Of a stretch of DNA of 64,000 nt, positions 50,067-59,272 are shown one piece after another. Every line of letters begins with the position of its first letter. The first letter of the stretch is position 1. Below the pieces are notes generated by a model. That model was not told the origin of the DNA. It did not search any database and saw nothing but the letters and a program-made list of their open reading frames with translations. This DNA is from Vibrio sp. RE86. GTDB lineage: Bacteria > Pseudomonadota > Gammaproteobacteria > Enterobacterales > Vibrionaceae. Made by a program: the position numbers and the translations under genes. Location: positions 124,001-188,000 of the forward strand of contig NZ_VTXI01000001.1 of assembly GCF_013114545.1 (NCBI RefSeq), given 5' to 3'.

Positions 50067-52199
50067 ATGGGGAACTCAATGGATACACACATGAATAAAC
50101 AATGTATTTCTATTCTTCGCATTGCTGGTCGCTTTGTTCTGCTTCTCAGTGCGTTGATGTTTTCAGCCTTATCTTCTGCACAGGTAAAAACAGGCTGGCT
50201 GACTAATCCCGATCATCCTCCGGTTAAAACGCGTTTTGTACTGACGGGTCAATTCAATCCAAAGGAAAAAACGGTTGAAGGTTTCCTTGAAGTTGAACTC
50301 TCTGGCGAGTGGAAAACGTATTGGCGTAGCCCAGGGGAAGGTGGCGTGGCTCCAAGCATCAACTGGGATAAATCGACCAATCTAACTGAGGTTGATTGGC
50401 ATTGGCCACATCCAGAACAGTTCAGCTTACTGGGTATTCACACGCTAGGTTATAAAGGCGACACAGTGATCCCAATGACGTTGCACGTCGAAGATGTCAA
50501 TAAACCCGTTTTGATTGATGCTAAGTTAACGCTCTCGTCGTGCACTACCATTTGTGTCTTAACGGATTACCCTATCTCACTAAGCTTTGTGCCTAATGAA
50601 CTGACCGTTGATGAACAAGCGATGTACATTCACGCGCAAGCTATTAGCATTGTGCCTAAGCCATCGCCACTGATTACCTCACAATCTGCCACTTGGGACT
50701 CATCGACCAGTCAGCTTCAAGTGACACTCACCAAACCTCTCGGGTGGGATAATCCAAATGTGATTGTTGATAGTACCAATGCGGCGATCAGTGATTACAG
50801 CTATCTTCTCACTGCGGTGGAGACGACAGAGGGTAAGCTTGTAGCAACTTTCGACGTATCAACTTGGCTAGGCGATGTCGACCTGACGGACCAAAGTGTC
50901 AACATTACGATTCAAGATACGGACTTTATCGCAGAGCAATTGGCTGAGGTTTCAAATGGTGTGATTTCGCCATTGGCACCAAAGCTGACGCTACTTGAGA
51001 TGGTCGGTTTTGCTCTGCTTGGTGGTTTGCTCTTAAATGTGATGCCTTGCGTGTTGCCAGTGCTTGGCATGAAACTGAGCAGTGTGATTTCCACTCAGGG
51101 TTTGGCTCGACGTAAAATTCGTTTGCAGTTTCTTGCCTCTTCAGCGGGTATCTTGACCTCATTCTGGTTACTTGCTGCTTTCTTACTGGTGCTGAAATTA
51201 TCGGGTAGCGCCATAGGGTGGGGAATCCAATTCCAAAGTCCGTGGTTCATCGCCATCATGGTGACGGTGACGGCGCTGTTTGGTGCAAATATGTTGGGAC
51301 TGTTTGAGATTCGTCTATCTTCCAATGCCAATACTTGGCTGGCGTCTAAAGGGGACAATTCATACGGCGGACATTATTTACAGGGTATGTTTGCCACATT
51401 GTTAGCTACCCCATGCTCTGCGCCATTTTTAGGTACTGCGGTTGCATTTGCACTGGCTGCAAGTAGCGGAGAGATGTTGGTTATCTTTACGGCATTGGCA
51501 GTGGGTATGGCACTGCCTTGGCTTGTTGTCGCATTGTTCCCAGGGCTGGCTTCTTACCTCCCTAAGCCTGGCTCGTGGATGAATAAGGTTAAGCTGGCCT
51601 TTGGTGTGATGATGCTGCTCACCAGTCTGTGGCTTATCTCATTGCTAGCGAACCATATTCCGATCTTTTGGGTCATTTCGATTGTGCTTGTCATCATGAT
51701 TTGGCTACTTGCCCGAATCAAACGTATTTACGGCGACAAGGCATTGGTCATTTCAGGCGTTCTCTCACTTGGATTGTTAGCGGGTGGATTGCTTGTTGGC
51801 AGTATGACCGCCGATCATTGGTCAACGCCATTACCCGCGGAACCGTCATGGGTAAGGTTGTCAAATGAAGCGATTGAAAACTCGGTTGCTCAAGGCAAAA
51901 CGGTGTTTGTAAATGTGACCGCAGATTGGTGTGTGACGTGTAAGGCCAATAAGATAGGCGTTGTCTTACAAGACCCTGTCTACAGTGCACTACAGCACTC
52001 GAATGTTGTGCCGATTCAAGGTGACTGGACTCACCCAGATGGCCAAGTAACAGACTATTTGCGAGCGAATGGTCGTTTTGGCGTCCCATTCAACATTGTT
52101 TATGGCCCGAACGCACCTGAAGGGATTCCACTACCAGTGATTTTGACGTCAGACACCGTCATTAAGGCGCTGGAAGTGGCGAGTGGAGGGCAGATGTAA
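50067..52199 (+). CDS. scsB: ScsB-type DsbD-like thiol-disulfide transporter
   Basis: About 710 residues. The signal sequence leads to a periplasmic beta-sandwich with a Cys pair in SSCTTICVL (159 and 163), then eight membrane helices with the redox cysteines in NVMPCVLPVLG and LLATPCSAPFLG, and a C-terminal thioredoxin domain with WCVTC (about 630). It moves electrons across the inner membrane to periplasmic oxidoreductases. Frames allow starts at 50067, 50079 or 50091; GGGGA favours 50079. Genes 52200 and 52713 follow with almost no gap, giving scsBDC order. Confidence 0.9.
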   Translation: MGNSMDTHMNKQCISILRIAGRFVLLLSALMFSALSSAQVKTGWLTNPDHPPVKTRFVLTGQFNPKEKTVEGFLEVELSGEWKTYWRSPGEGGVAPSINWDKSTNLTEVDWHWPHPEQFSLLGIHTLGYKGDTVIPMTLHVEDVNKPVLIDAKLTLSSCTTICVLTDYPISLSFVPNELTVDEQAMYIHAQAISIVPKPSPLITSQSATWDSSTSQLQVTLTKPLGWDNPNVIVDSTNAAISDYSYLLTAVETTEGKLVATFDVSTWLGDVDLTDQSVNITIQDTDFIAEQLAEVSNGVISPLAPKLTLLEMVGFALLGGLLLNVMPCVLPVLGMKLSSVISTQGLARRKIRLQFLASSAGILTSFWLLAAFLLVLKLSGSAIGWGIQFQSPWFIAIMVTVTALFGANMLGLFEIRLSSNANTWLASKGDNSYGGHYLQGMFATLLATPCSAPFLGTAVAFALAASSGEMLVIFTALAVGMALPWLVVALFPGLASYLPKPGSWMNKVKLAFGVMMLLTSLWLISLLANHIPIFWVISIVLVIMIWLLARIKRIYGDKALVISGVLSLGLLAGGLLVGSMTADHWSTPLPAEPSWVRLSNEAIENSVAQGKTVFVNVTADWCVTCKANKIGVVLQDPVYSALQHSNVVPIQGDWTHPDGQVTDYLRANGRFGVPFNIVYGPNAPEGIPLPVILTSDTVIKALEVASGGQM

Positions 52200-52700
52200 A
52201 TGAAAAAATCTTTTGGTAAATGGGTTAAAGAGCTCTCTCTTTATCTTGTGCTCGCGATTGTGATCACCACTGCCGTTGATATCTATCGCAGCCAAAGTGT
52301 GCCGATAGAAAGTGCTCCTGATTTACTCGGGTACGATACAAACGGCGAAGTGATTGATGTCATTGAGATGAGCCACCAGTCCCCGGTTGTTGTCTACTTT
52401 TGGGCAACCTGGTGTCCTGCTTGTAAATTCGTTAGCCCGACGGTGGATTGGGTCAGCCAATACTATCCAGTCGTTGCGGTGTCTGGTGCATCAGGCCCTA
52501 TCGAGAGAGTAGAGGCATTCAAGCAGTCACACGACTACCAATTTACCAATGTAAACGATGAGAACTCACAACTGTTTCGAGAGTGGGGCATCTCTGTTAC
52601 GCCAACCATATTTATTGTCAAAGACGGAAAAATTGAGTCCGTGACCACCGGTATTACAACACCTCCGGGATTACTGGCACGTCTTTGGTTAAATCACTAG
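52200..52700 (+). CDS. scsD: ScsD-like membrane-anchored thioredoxin-fold protein
   Basis: A 166-residue protein with an N-terminal membrane anchor (LSLYLVLAIVITTAVDIY) and a TlpA-type thioredoxin domain whose active site is FWATWCPACKF (CPAC). It ends in an intact fold with the cis-proline segment SVTPTIFIV. It starts on the base after the scsB stop, so translation is coupled. It is the expected partner for electrons from ScsB. Confidence 0.87.
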   Translation: MKKSFGKWVKELSLYLVLAIVITTAVDIYRSQSVPIESAPDLLGYDTNGEVIDVIEMSHQSPVVVYFWATWCPACKFVSPTVDWVSQYYPVVAVSGASGPIERVEAFKQSHDYQFTNVNDENSQLFREWGISVTPTIFIVKDGKIESVTTGITTPPGLLARLWLNH

Positions 52701-52712
52701 GAAGAATTATCA

Positions 52713-53411
52713 ATGTTTAAAAAAATGACTATCGCACTGGCGATGAGTGTGCTCATTTCAATGCCTGTACTGGCTGCTTCACAACAAGAGAAAATCGCTG
52801 AAATCGTTCAAATGCTAGAGAGCAACCCACAGGTTGTGGATGGATTGCACGAAAGCTTAGGCATGTATATTAAACAACAGCAGCAGTTTACGCAGTTGCT
52901 AGAAAGCAGCGATAAGTACATTAATGACCCAAACCACTCGTTTATGGGCGCTGAAAATGGAGAGATGACCATCATCAATGTCACGGACTATAGCTGCCCA
53001 TTTTGTAAGAAGCTTGATGTAGAACTCGCTAAGCTCACCAAAGATTACCCACAGATTAAGGTTGTGAATTTATATGTTCCGCTAAAGGAAGGCAGTGATT
53101 CATTGAGCTCTGCAGCGTATGCCCTGAATGTATGGCAGCAAGACCGTGAAAAGTACCAACAGGTCCACGACCTATTAGTTGCGAAGCCTGGGGCTCACAA
53201 TGCGGGATCGCTAATGAAAATTGCGCAAAAAACGGGGACGACGACGTACCTTAATATGAGCGATGAAGTTAAGACTCAGCTAGAGAACAACTACGCGATG
53301 TTTACTGGCCTCGGGCTTCGAGGAACGCCTGCATTGATTATGAATGAGCAAGTGATTCCGGGGTATGTACCTTATGAGCAGTTAGAAAAGGTTGTCAAAG
53401 AGCAGCTATAA
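52713..53411 (+). CDS. scsC: ScsC-like DsbA/DsbG-fold periplasmic oxidoreductase
   Basis: A 232-residue protein: signal peptide to residue 21 (MSVLISMPVLA), an N-terminal helical stalk (QQEKIAEIVQMLESN, about 24-60), which in ScsC relatives mediates oligomerisation, then a DsbA-fold domain with DYSCPFCKKLD (CPFC) and the cis-Pro loop GLRGTPALIM. It is the periplasmic disulfide enzyme of the Scs set, associated with copper tolerance. A terminator follows 73 bases after. Confidence 0.88.
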   Translation: MFKKMTIALAMSVLISMPVLAASQQEKIAEIVQMLESNPQVVDGLHESLGMYIKQQQQFTQLLESSDKYINDPNHSFMGAENGEMTIINVTDYSCPFCKKLDVELAKLTKDYPQIKVVNLYVPLKEGSDSLSSAAYALNVWQQDREKYQQVHDLLVAKPGAHNAGSLMKIAQKTGTTTYLNMSDEVKTQLENNYAMFTGLGLRGTPALIMNEQVIPGYVPYEQLEKVVKEQL

Positions 53412-53483
53412 ACGAATAATTCAAAACAGTGATTAACACTAGAACAGGCCTTATTTTCGAATAAGTGCTTTGATAATCAATCG

Positions 53484-53513
53484 AAACGCCAAGCAATTTG
53501 CTTGGCGTTTTCA
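53484..53513 (+). terminator. terminator of the scs operon
   Basis: AAACGCCAAGC / GCTTGGCGTTT stem with a five-base loop, then a partial T-run. Confidence 0.85.
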
Positions 53514-53658
53514 TTTTTTATTGATGAAAAACTAAATTAGAGAGTGAGTGAGAGAATTTATGTAATAGGGTTTTGTGTACTGTTACTTGATGATTTTGGT
53601 CTAAAAGTATATCGTCTTCATTAATGGATATAACAAATCATCAACATGGAGTGTGGGT

Positions 53659-55080
53659 GTGATTCGTTTATTACTGATCGTCGTGTGTGGGTTGTTTACC
53701 ACAGGAGTAGCGGCATTAGAGTTATCGCCGTTGTCGTCAAAACCGTATTTAGGAGATTTCCAAGATCTTAAAAAAAGGGGCGTGATTCGCGTTCTTGTCT
53801 CTGCCGATTTAGGCTTTTACTACATTGAAGGTGGTAAGCCTAAAGGGATTGTCGCTGAGATGCTCTATCACTTTGAGAAGAGCATAAAGAAGCAGCATCC
53901 GTTTGTGAATGTGCAAGTGATTCCCATTTCTCGTGACGATCTCCTTGAGTCACTTAAAGTGGGGTACGGTGATGTGGCCGTGGCGAATTTAACGATTACC
54001 GATCGCCGCAAAAAGCATGTCGATTTCAGTGATCCTGTGATTAAAGATGGTCAAGAGTGGATCATTACCAGCAAGTCACAAGCACCGATGACCTCGTTAG
54101 CGGATCTCAGCGGCCAAGAAATTTGGGTGCGTGGAAGCTCGAGCTACTTTGAAAGTTTACAGAAGGTGAATCAACACCTTGATAGCTTAGATATGCCACC
54201 AATCCACATCAACTTCATTGAAGAGACTCTCCAAGATTACGAATTGATCGAGATGGTCAATAAAGGCTTTATTAACGCGACAGTGTTGGATAGCCATAAA
54301 GCGAAGATGTGGGAGAATGTGATGGACAACATCACGCTGCATCGAGATCTACCTATTCGTAAAGGGAGTGAGATTGCTTGGGCACTTCGTCATGATAGTC
54401 CTCAGCTGAAGACGGAAATTAATCGTTACATTGCCAAAGCGAAATCAGGCACCTTACTCGGGAATGTGATTTATCGTCGTTACATCGAGAATACACGTTG
54501 GCTTAGTCGCGCATTAGACGATAACAAGCTAGAAAAACTGGCAAACCTTTCTCACCTATTTGAGCACTACTCAGACATATTTGGTTTTGATCCGCTTATG
54601 GTTTCGGCTCAAAGTTACCAAGAGTCAGGCCTTGATCAACGTAAAGTCTCTCATCGTGGTGCCGTTGGTGTGATGCAAGTGCTACCCAGCACAGCAAAAG
54701 ATAGAAACGTTAATATCAAAAACATACACCAAGTTGAAAATAACATTCACGCAGGCGTGAAGTATTTAAGCTTTATTCATAAACGTTATTTTGATGATGA
54801 GAATATTTCTCTCGATGACCAAATCTATTTTAGTCTCGCGGCATACAACGCAGGACCTGCCAAAATTCGTAAGATTCGAAAGTTAGCTAAAGAATATGGG
54901 TATGATCCCAACAAATGGTTTAAGAATGTTGAGATCGTTGCTCGTAGACATATTAGCCGAGAGCCTGTGCACTATGTGGCGAATATAAATCGATACTATG
55001 TGATTTATAAGCAACTAGCGCGAATCAATCTTGCTAATAACGGTAATGCTAAATTGCATGAGCTTCATCTTGTCGACTAG
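53659..55080 (+). CDS. mltF: MltF-like lytic transglycosylase with solute-binding domain
   Basis: About 473 residues. A signal segment (IRLLLIVVCGLFTTGVAALE) precedes a SBP_bac_3-like domain (about 35-265) and a lytic transglycosylase domain (about 300-440) with YQESGLDQRKVSHRGAVGVMQVLPSTA, the Glu being catalytic, and AYNAGPAKIRKIR. MltF cleaves peptidoglycan glycan strands and its first domain modulates activity. GTG at 53659 is 7 bases after GGAG and is preferred to GTG at 53653. No lipobox is obvious. Confidence 0.87.
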   Translation: MIRLLLIVVCGLFTTGVAALELSPLSSKPYLGDFQDLKKRGVIRVLVSADLGFYYIEGGKPKGIVAEMLYHFEKSIKKQHPFVNVQVIPISRDDLLESLKVGYGDVAVANLTITDRRKKHVDFSDPVIKDGQEWIITSKSQAPMTSLADLSGQEIWVRGSSSYFESLQKVNQHLDSLDMPPIHINFIEETLQDYELIEMVNKGFINATVLDSHKAKMWENVMDNITLHRDLPIRKGSEIAWALRHDSPQLKTEINRYIAKAKSGTLLGNVIYRRYIENTRWLSRALDDNKLEKLANLSHLFEHYSDIFGFDPLMVSAQSYQESGLDQRKVSHRGAVGVMQVLPSTAKDRNVNIKNIHQVENNIHAGVKYLSFIHKRYFDDENISLDDQIYFSLAAYNAGPAKIRKIRKLAKEYGYDPNKWFKNVEIVARRHISREPVHYVANINRYYVIYKQLARINLANNGNAKLHELHLVD

Positions 55081-55125
55081 ATATAATACCAACCTAAATT
55101 AATATCTGGTCATTCTTGCTGGCTT

Positions 55126-55155
55126 AAAATCCCCACCTCAGAGTGGGGATTTTTA
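55126..55155. terminator. terminator between converging genes
   Basis: AAAATCCCCAC / GTGGGGATTTTT stem with a small loop, usable by both the mltF-like gene and aqpZ. Confidence 0.88.
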
Positions 55156-55167
55156 TTTCAATAGTAT

Positions 55168-55866
55168 TTACTCTTTTTCAGTTGAGCCCGATATCGCTTT
55201 GTAAACAACGGCACCGAGAATAGCGCCGACAATTGGAGCGACCCAGAACAGCCATAATTGAGACACAGCCCAGTCTCCTACATAAAGAGCGACACCTGTA
55301 CTTCTGGCTGGGTTTACTGATGTATTGGTGACAGGGATACTAATCAAGTGAATCAAAGTCAGGCAAAGGCCGATTGCGATAGGTGCAAACCCTTGTGGAG
55401 CACGGCTGTCTGTTGCTCCCAAGATCACCACTAGAAATACCATGGTCATGACAACTTCTGTGACTAGCGCAGAGGTCATAGAGTATTGGCCCGGAGAATG
55501 AGCGCCATAACCGTTTGATGCAAAGCCTGATGCCGCAGCGTCAAACCCCATTTGACCACTCGCGATAACATACAAAACACCGCCAGCGATAATACCACCG
55601 AGAACTTGTGCAATGATGTAAGGCAGAAGTTCTTTAGCTTCAAAGCGGCCACCTGCCCAAAGTCCAATACTGACAGCTGGATTGAGGTGGCAGCCTGATA
55701 TATGGCCGATAGCAAACGCCATGGTCAAAACAGTCAGACCAAATGCGAGTGAAACCCCCAATAAGCCAATACCTACATCAGGAAACGCAGCCGCTAATAC
55801 CGCGCTGCCACAACCACCAAGTACAAGCCAGAACGTACCAAAACACTCTGCGATGTATTTATTCAT
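55168..55866 (-). CDS. aqpZ: aquaporin Z
   Basis: A 232-residue six-helix channel (E. coli AqpZ 231). Both half-helix motifs are present: HLNPAVS (about 62-68) and SVNPARS (about 183-189), and the N-terminal [17 protein letters not shown] is diagnostic. Cysteine and small residues near the pore fit a water-selective AqpZ more than a GlpF-type channel. Single gene with its own short upstream region. Confidence 0.94.
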   Translation of the reverse strand: MNKYIAECFGTFWLVLGGCGSAVLAAAFPDVGIGLLGVSLAFGLTVLTMAFAIGHISGCHLNPAVSIGLWAGGRFEAKELLPYIIAQVLGGIIAGGVLYVIASGQMGFDAAASGFASNGYGAHSPGQYSMTSALVTEVVMTMVFLVVILGATDSRAPQGFAPIAIGLCLTLIHLISIPVTNTSVNPARSTGVALYVGDWAVSQLWLFWVAPIVGAILGAVVYKAISGSTEKE

Positions 55867-56095
55867 AAACTAATCCCACTAAAATTAAATAGAAAATACG
55901 CTGATAGTTATCAGCAATATTGGAAAGTAAAGTTCAGAAATATGAATTTTGCGTTGGGTAATTGTTGTTTTATCGTCAGATCTCACTTTTTGGTCAAATA
56001 ATTGCCAATATAAAGCGAGTTTTGCCGGAGTAATAAATTTAATCTGTGAGATTTTTCTGAGTGCCCCTATTGAAAGGGGCACTGATAGGAGGGGA

Positions 56096-57802
56096 TTAAA
56101 TGAGGCTATGTTGGTGCTCTGAAATTAGCATACCCATAGATTCAGACGCTTTCGCTTGAACTTCTTCGAAGGAACTTTGATCATCGAAGGCTTCAATCAC
56201 TTCGTAATAACACTTCAGTTTTGGTTCTGTACCTGAAGGGCGAACAATTACTCTAGCGCCGCACGACAGGTGGTAGATAAGCACATCACTTGCAGGTAGG
56301 TTGATAGTCTCAGTAGACCCATCAGCGAATTGTTTAGTTAGTGATTTCAAATCTTCTGTTACCTCCACTTTGCTACCAGCAATCATAGTGGGCGGATTGG
56401 CTCTCAACTTATCCCCAATTGGAGGGGAGTTCGGGTCAAGGGCGATACTACGCTGAGCGTTAAGGAAAAGGCCATGCTGACGGTAAAGAGACTCCAATTG
56501 ATCCCAGATAGTTTCTCCTCGGCTTTTTAGCTCAGCAGTTAACTGTGCAAATGCAACCAACGCGGATAGCCCATCTTTGTCCCAGACTTTGCTGCCAACG
56601 GTATACCCAAGCGCTTCTTCGTAAGCAAACAAGAAGGGTTTCGTGTCTGTCTGTTTTTGCATAGCGACGTTGGTCAACCATTTAAATCCAGTCAGAGTCT
56701 GGAAATATTCTGCGCCATGTGAGAGTGCAATTTTCTCAAGCAAGGTTGAAGAGACAATCGTGTTGCCGACAAGTGATGGCTTAGTTTGCTCTTTAGCTAG
56801 CAAGTAGTGGCCGAACAAACAGCCCACTTGGTCGCCAGTTAGCATTTGGTAGTCACCATCAGGTTTTCGTACCGCAACGGCAAATCGGTCAGCGTCAGGG
56901 TCATTAGCGCAGGCGAGATCGGCGTTGTGCTGCTTAGCAAGTGCTACCACCATGTCCATCGCGCCGGCTTCTTCAGGGTTAGGGAAGTTGACTGTTGGGA
57001 AGCTGCCATCGGGTTCACGCTGCTCTGGCACGCTGTGTACGTGGGTAAATCCAGCGTCATTCAAGAGCGTTTCTGCCATGTCAGCCCCCACACCATGCAT
57101 TGCGGTATAGGCGATAGCGACTTGCTCTGGTTGGGTATGATTCGAGAGCAATGGGTTGTTATTCATGGTTTCACGGTAAGTCTGATAGTAATCCTCTTTC
57201 AGCCATACGAGGAGATTGTGCTTTTCTGCATCATCAAGTGCCATGAGAGGGATAGGCTTCGTTGCTGCGATATCAATCTCCGCTGCAATACCTGAATCGT
57301 GCGGAGGAATAATCTGCGCGCCGTTTTCCCAATAAACCTTAAAACCATTGTACTCGGGTGGATTATGGCTGGCGGTGACAACAACAGCCGCCGCTGCATT
57401 GAAGTGTTTCACACCAAAGGCGACAATCGGCGTCGCAGCTACGGCATGGGGCAGGAACACCTTGATGCCAAGTGAGGTTAGTACTGAGGCTGTGTCATGG
57501 GCGAACTGTTTGGAGTCTGTTCGGCCATCGTACCCAATCACAACTCCACGGTTTTGGGCATTGTCTACTTGGTCAATTAGGTAATGGCCTAACCCTGTCG
57601 CAGTCTCTTGAATCACCAATCGGTTCATTCGATTTGGTCCGCAGCCCACTTTGCCACGTAGCCCAGCCGTGCCAAACTCGAGGCGTTGGCTGAAACGGTC
57701 TTCCAGTTCAGCGAATACTTTCTCATCGATCAGCTGTTGAAGTTCTTCTCTTGTATGTGGGTCGGGATCTTTTTCTAACCAAAGTGTCACTTTTTCCATC
57801 AT
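56096..57802 (-). CDS. phosphohexose mutase (phosphoglucomutase/phosphomannomutase type)
   Basis: A 568-residue alpha-D-phosphohexomutase. The phosphoserine loop is VVTASHNPPEYNGFKVYW (about 143-160), the metal loop DPDADRFAVAV (about 304-314), the sugar loop EEALGYTVG (about 396-404) and the phosphate-binding RPSGTEPKLKCY near the end. The layout is that of the longer PGM2-like branch, so it is likely glucose-1,6-bisphosphate- or ribose-phosphate-active too. AAGG sits 8 bases before the ATG at 57802. It diverges from the oxidase operon. Confidence 0.87.
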   Translation of the reverse strand: MMEKVTLWLEKDPDPHTREELQQLIDEKVFAELEDRFSQRLEFGTAGLRGKVGCGPNRMNRLVIQETATGLGHYLIDQVDNAQNRGVVIGYDGRTDSKQFAHDTASVLTSLGIKVFLPHAVAATPIVAFGVKHFNAAAAVVVTASHNPPEYNGFKVYWENGAQIIPPHDSGIAAEIDIAATKPIPLMALDDAEKHNLLVWLKEDYYQTYRETMNNNPLLSNHTQPEQVAIAYTAMHGVGADMAETLLNDAGFTHVHSVPEQREPDGSFPTVNFPNPEEAGAMDMVVALAKQHNADLACANDPDADRFAVAVRKPDGDYQMLTGDQVGCLFGHYLLAKEQTKPSLVGNTIVSSTLLEKIALSHGAEYFQTLTGFKWLTNVAMQKQTDTKPFLFAYEEALGYTVGSKVWDKDGLSALVAFAQLTAELKSRGETIWDQLESLYRQHGLFLNAQRSIALDPNSPPIGDKLRANPPTMIAGSKVEVTEDLKSLTKQFADGSTETINLPASDVLIYHLSCGARVIVRPSGTEPKLKCYYEVIEAFDDQSSFEEVQAKASESMGMLISEHQHSLI

Positions 57803-58126
57803 GAGCATTACCTTTTCCATGCCTTAAGTTTTCTCTCTCACTTAAGTCTATGTTAATTACAAAAACTGGCTTGATTTTAATTGATATTGATTATCATTTG
57901 CGAGAGCGCAATCGCTAAACTCCACATGTTTCAGCTCGTCGCCATTTCTCATAGGACTTTCTTGCACAATCAGAAAACGGCAACTAGCTTTTATTAACAT
58001 AAATATAACAAATTTAATCAAATTTGCTGTTTATACGGAAATACAAGGGTCTAAAGGCTAGTTGGTACTTTCTTGCGTATAAGTGAGTACTCGACCTATC
58101 AAGGGCTCTGGCAGAGGAGACGTCTT
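57803..58126. promoter_or_regulatory. divergent region between the mutase and oxidase operons
   Basis: 324 bases without a gene. The notable element is the Fur-like box at 57882-57896; the rest is AT-rich and must hold promoters for both sides. No other site could be named. Confidence 0.45.
57882..57896. promoter_or_regulatory. candidate Fur box
   Basis: TGATATTGATTATCA matches the 7-1-7 Fur core TGATAAT-N-ATTATCA at 14 of 15 positions. It lies about 245 bases before the oxidase subunit II start. Fur control of haem/copper oxidase genes is plausible but not shown. Confidence 0.55.
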
Positions 58127-59272
58127 TTGAAACGTTCACCACTATTATTGGGGCAATTGAGTACTTTGTTACTTTTTGGCACGGTGCAAGCTGAAGAGAA
58201 CAACTACAACATGACCCAAGGTGTTACCGAAATCAGTGGCAAGGTTTATGACTTGCATATGCTGATCTTCTACATCTGCTGCGCGATCGCATTGATTGTC
58301 TTTGGCGCCATGTTCTACTCCATGTATCACCATCGAAAATCAAAAGGTGCTGTCGCCGCAAACTTTCACGAGAGCACCAAAGTGGAAGTGATTTGGACGG
58401 TTATTCCCATCATCATCTTGGTCTTAATGGCCATTCCCGCGACGAAAACGCTCGTTGCGATGGAAGATACTTCCCAGTCAGATCTCACGATCAAAATCAC
58501 CGGCTCTCAATGGAAGTGGCACTACAGTTATTTTGGTGAAGACGTTGAGTTTTTCAGCCTACTCGCAACGAGTCAAAAAGCCATTGATGGGGTTGAGGAA
58601 AAGGGCGCTCACTATCTACTTGAAGTAGACGAACCACTCGTCTTACCTATCAACCGCAAGGTTCGTTTTTTAATGACTTCCGATGATGTTATCCACTCTT
58701 GGTGGGTGCCGGATTTCGCCGTTAAGAAAGATACTATTCCTGGCTTTATCAACGAAGCTTGGACACGCATAGATGAGCCTGGTGTTTATCGTGGTCAATG
58801 TGCGGAGCTGTGTGGTCGTGCGCATGGCTTTATGCCAGTCGTTGTTCACGCAATGGAAGAGGAAGAGTACGACAACTGGCTGGTCGCGAAAAAAGCAGAG
58901 ATTGCCCAAGCGAAGCAAGAAGCCGCTGCTTCATTGACCGCATCGTTATCGAAAGAAGAGCTGATGCAAATCGGTGAGAAAGTCTACCAAGATCGCTGTG
59001 CAGTCTGCCACCAAGCAAGCGGTGCAGGTATTCCAGGTGCGTTCCCCGCAATCACTGGAAGCGCAGTAGCAACGGGCGAAGTAAGTAATCACATTGATAT
59101 TGTTGTTAATGGTCGCTCTGGGACGGCGATGCAAGCTTTCGCAAACCAGTTGACTGATAAAGAGATCGCTGCCGTTGTTACCTATCAAAGAAATGGGTTA
59201 GGCAACAGCGTAGGGGATTTGGTTCAAGCGTCGGATGTGAACCAGTTTAAGGCGTCTAAGGAGGGACAATGA
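58127..59272 (+). CDS. coxB: cytochrome c oxidase subunit II with fused cytochrome c
   Basis: A 381-residue subunit II: signal peptide, two membrane helices (about 43-65 and 84-106), a cupredoxin domain with the CuA ligands in CAELCGRAHGFM (CxxxCGxxHxxM), then a C-terminal cytochrome c domain with CAVCHQASGAGIPGAFP (CxxCH) and a distal Met in AMQAF. That fusion defines a caa3-type oxidase, which oxidises cytochrome c. The TTG at 58127 is taken as start because GGAG lies 7 bases before it and a signal peptide begins there. Its stop overlaps the ctaD start by four bases. Confidence 0.92.
   Translation: MKRSPLLLGQLSTLLLFGTVQAEENNYNMTQGVTEISGKVYDLHMLIFYICCAIALIVFGAMFYSMYHHRKSKGAVAANFHESTKVEVIWTVIPIIILVLMAIPATKTLVAMEDTSQSDLTIKITGSQWKWHYSYFGEDVEFFSLLATSQKAIDGVEEKGAHYLLEVDEPLVLPINRKVRFLMTSDDVIHSWWVPDFAVKKDTIPGFINEAWTRIDEPGVYRGQCAELCGRAHGFMPVVVHAMEEEEYDNWLVAKKAEIAQAKQEAAASLTASLSKEELMQIGEKVYQDRCAVCHQASGAGIPGAFPAITGSAVATGEVSNHIDIVVNGRSGTAMQAFANQLTDKEIAAVVTYQRNGLGNSVGDLVQASDVNQFKASKEGQ

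Noticed and set aside
56059..56083. AGTGCCCC / GGGGCACT hairpin downstream of the phosphohexose mutase
   Set aside because: No T-run follows in the mutase direction, so it was not listed as a terminator; it may still be a transcript-end structure.
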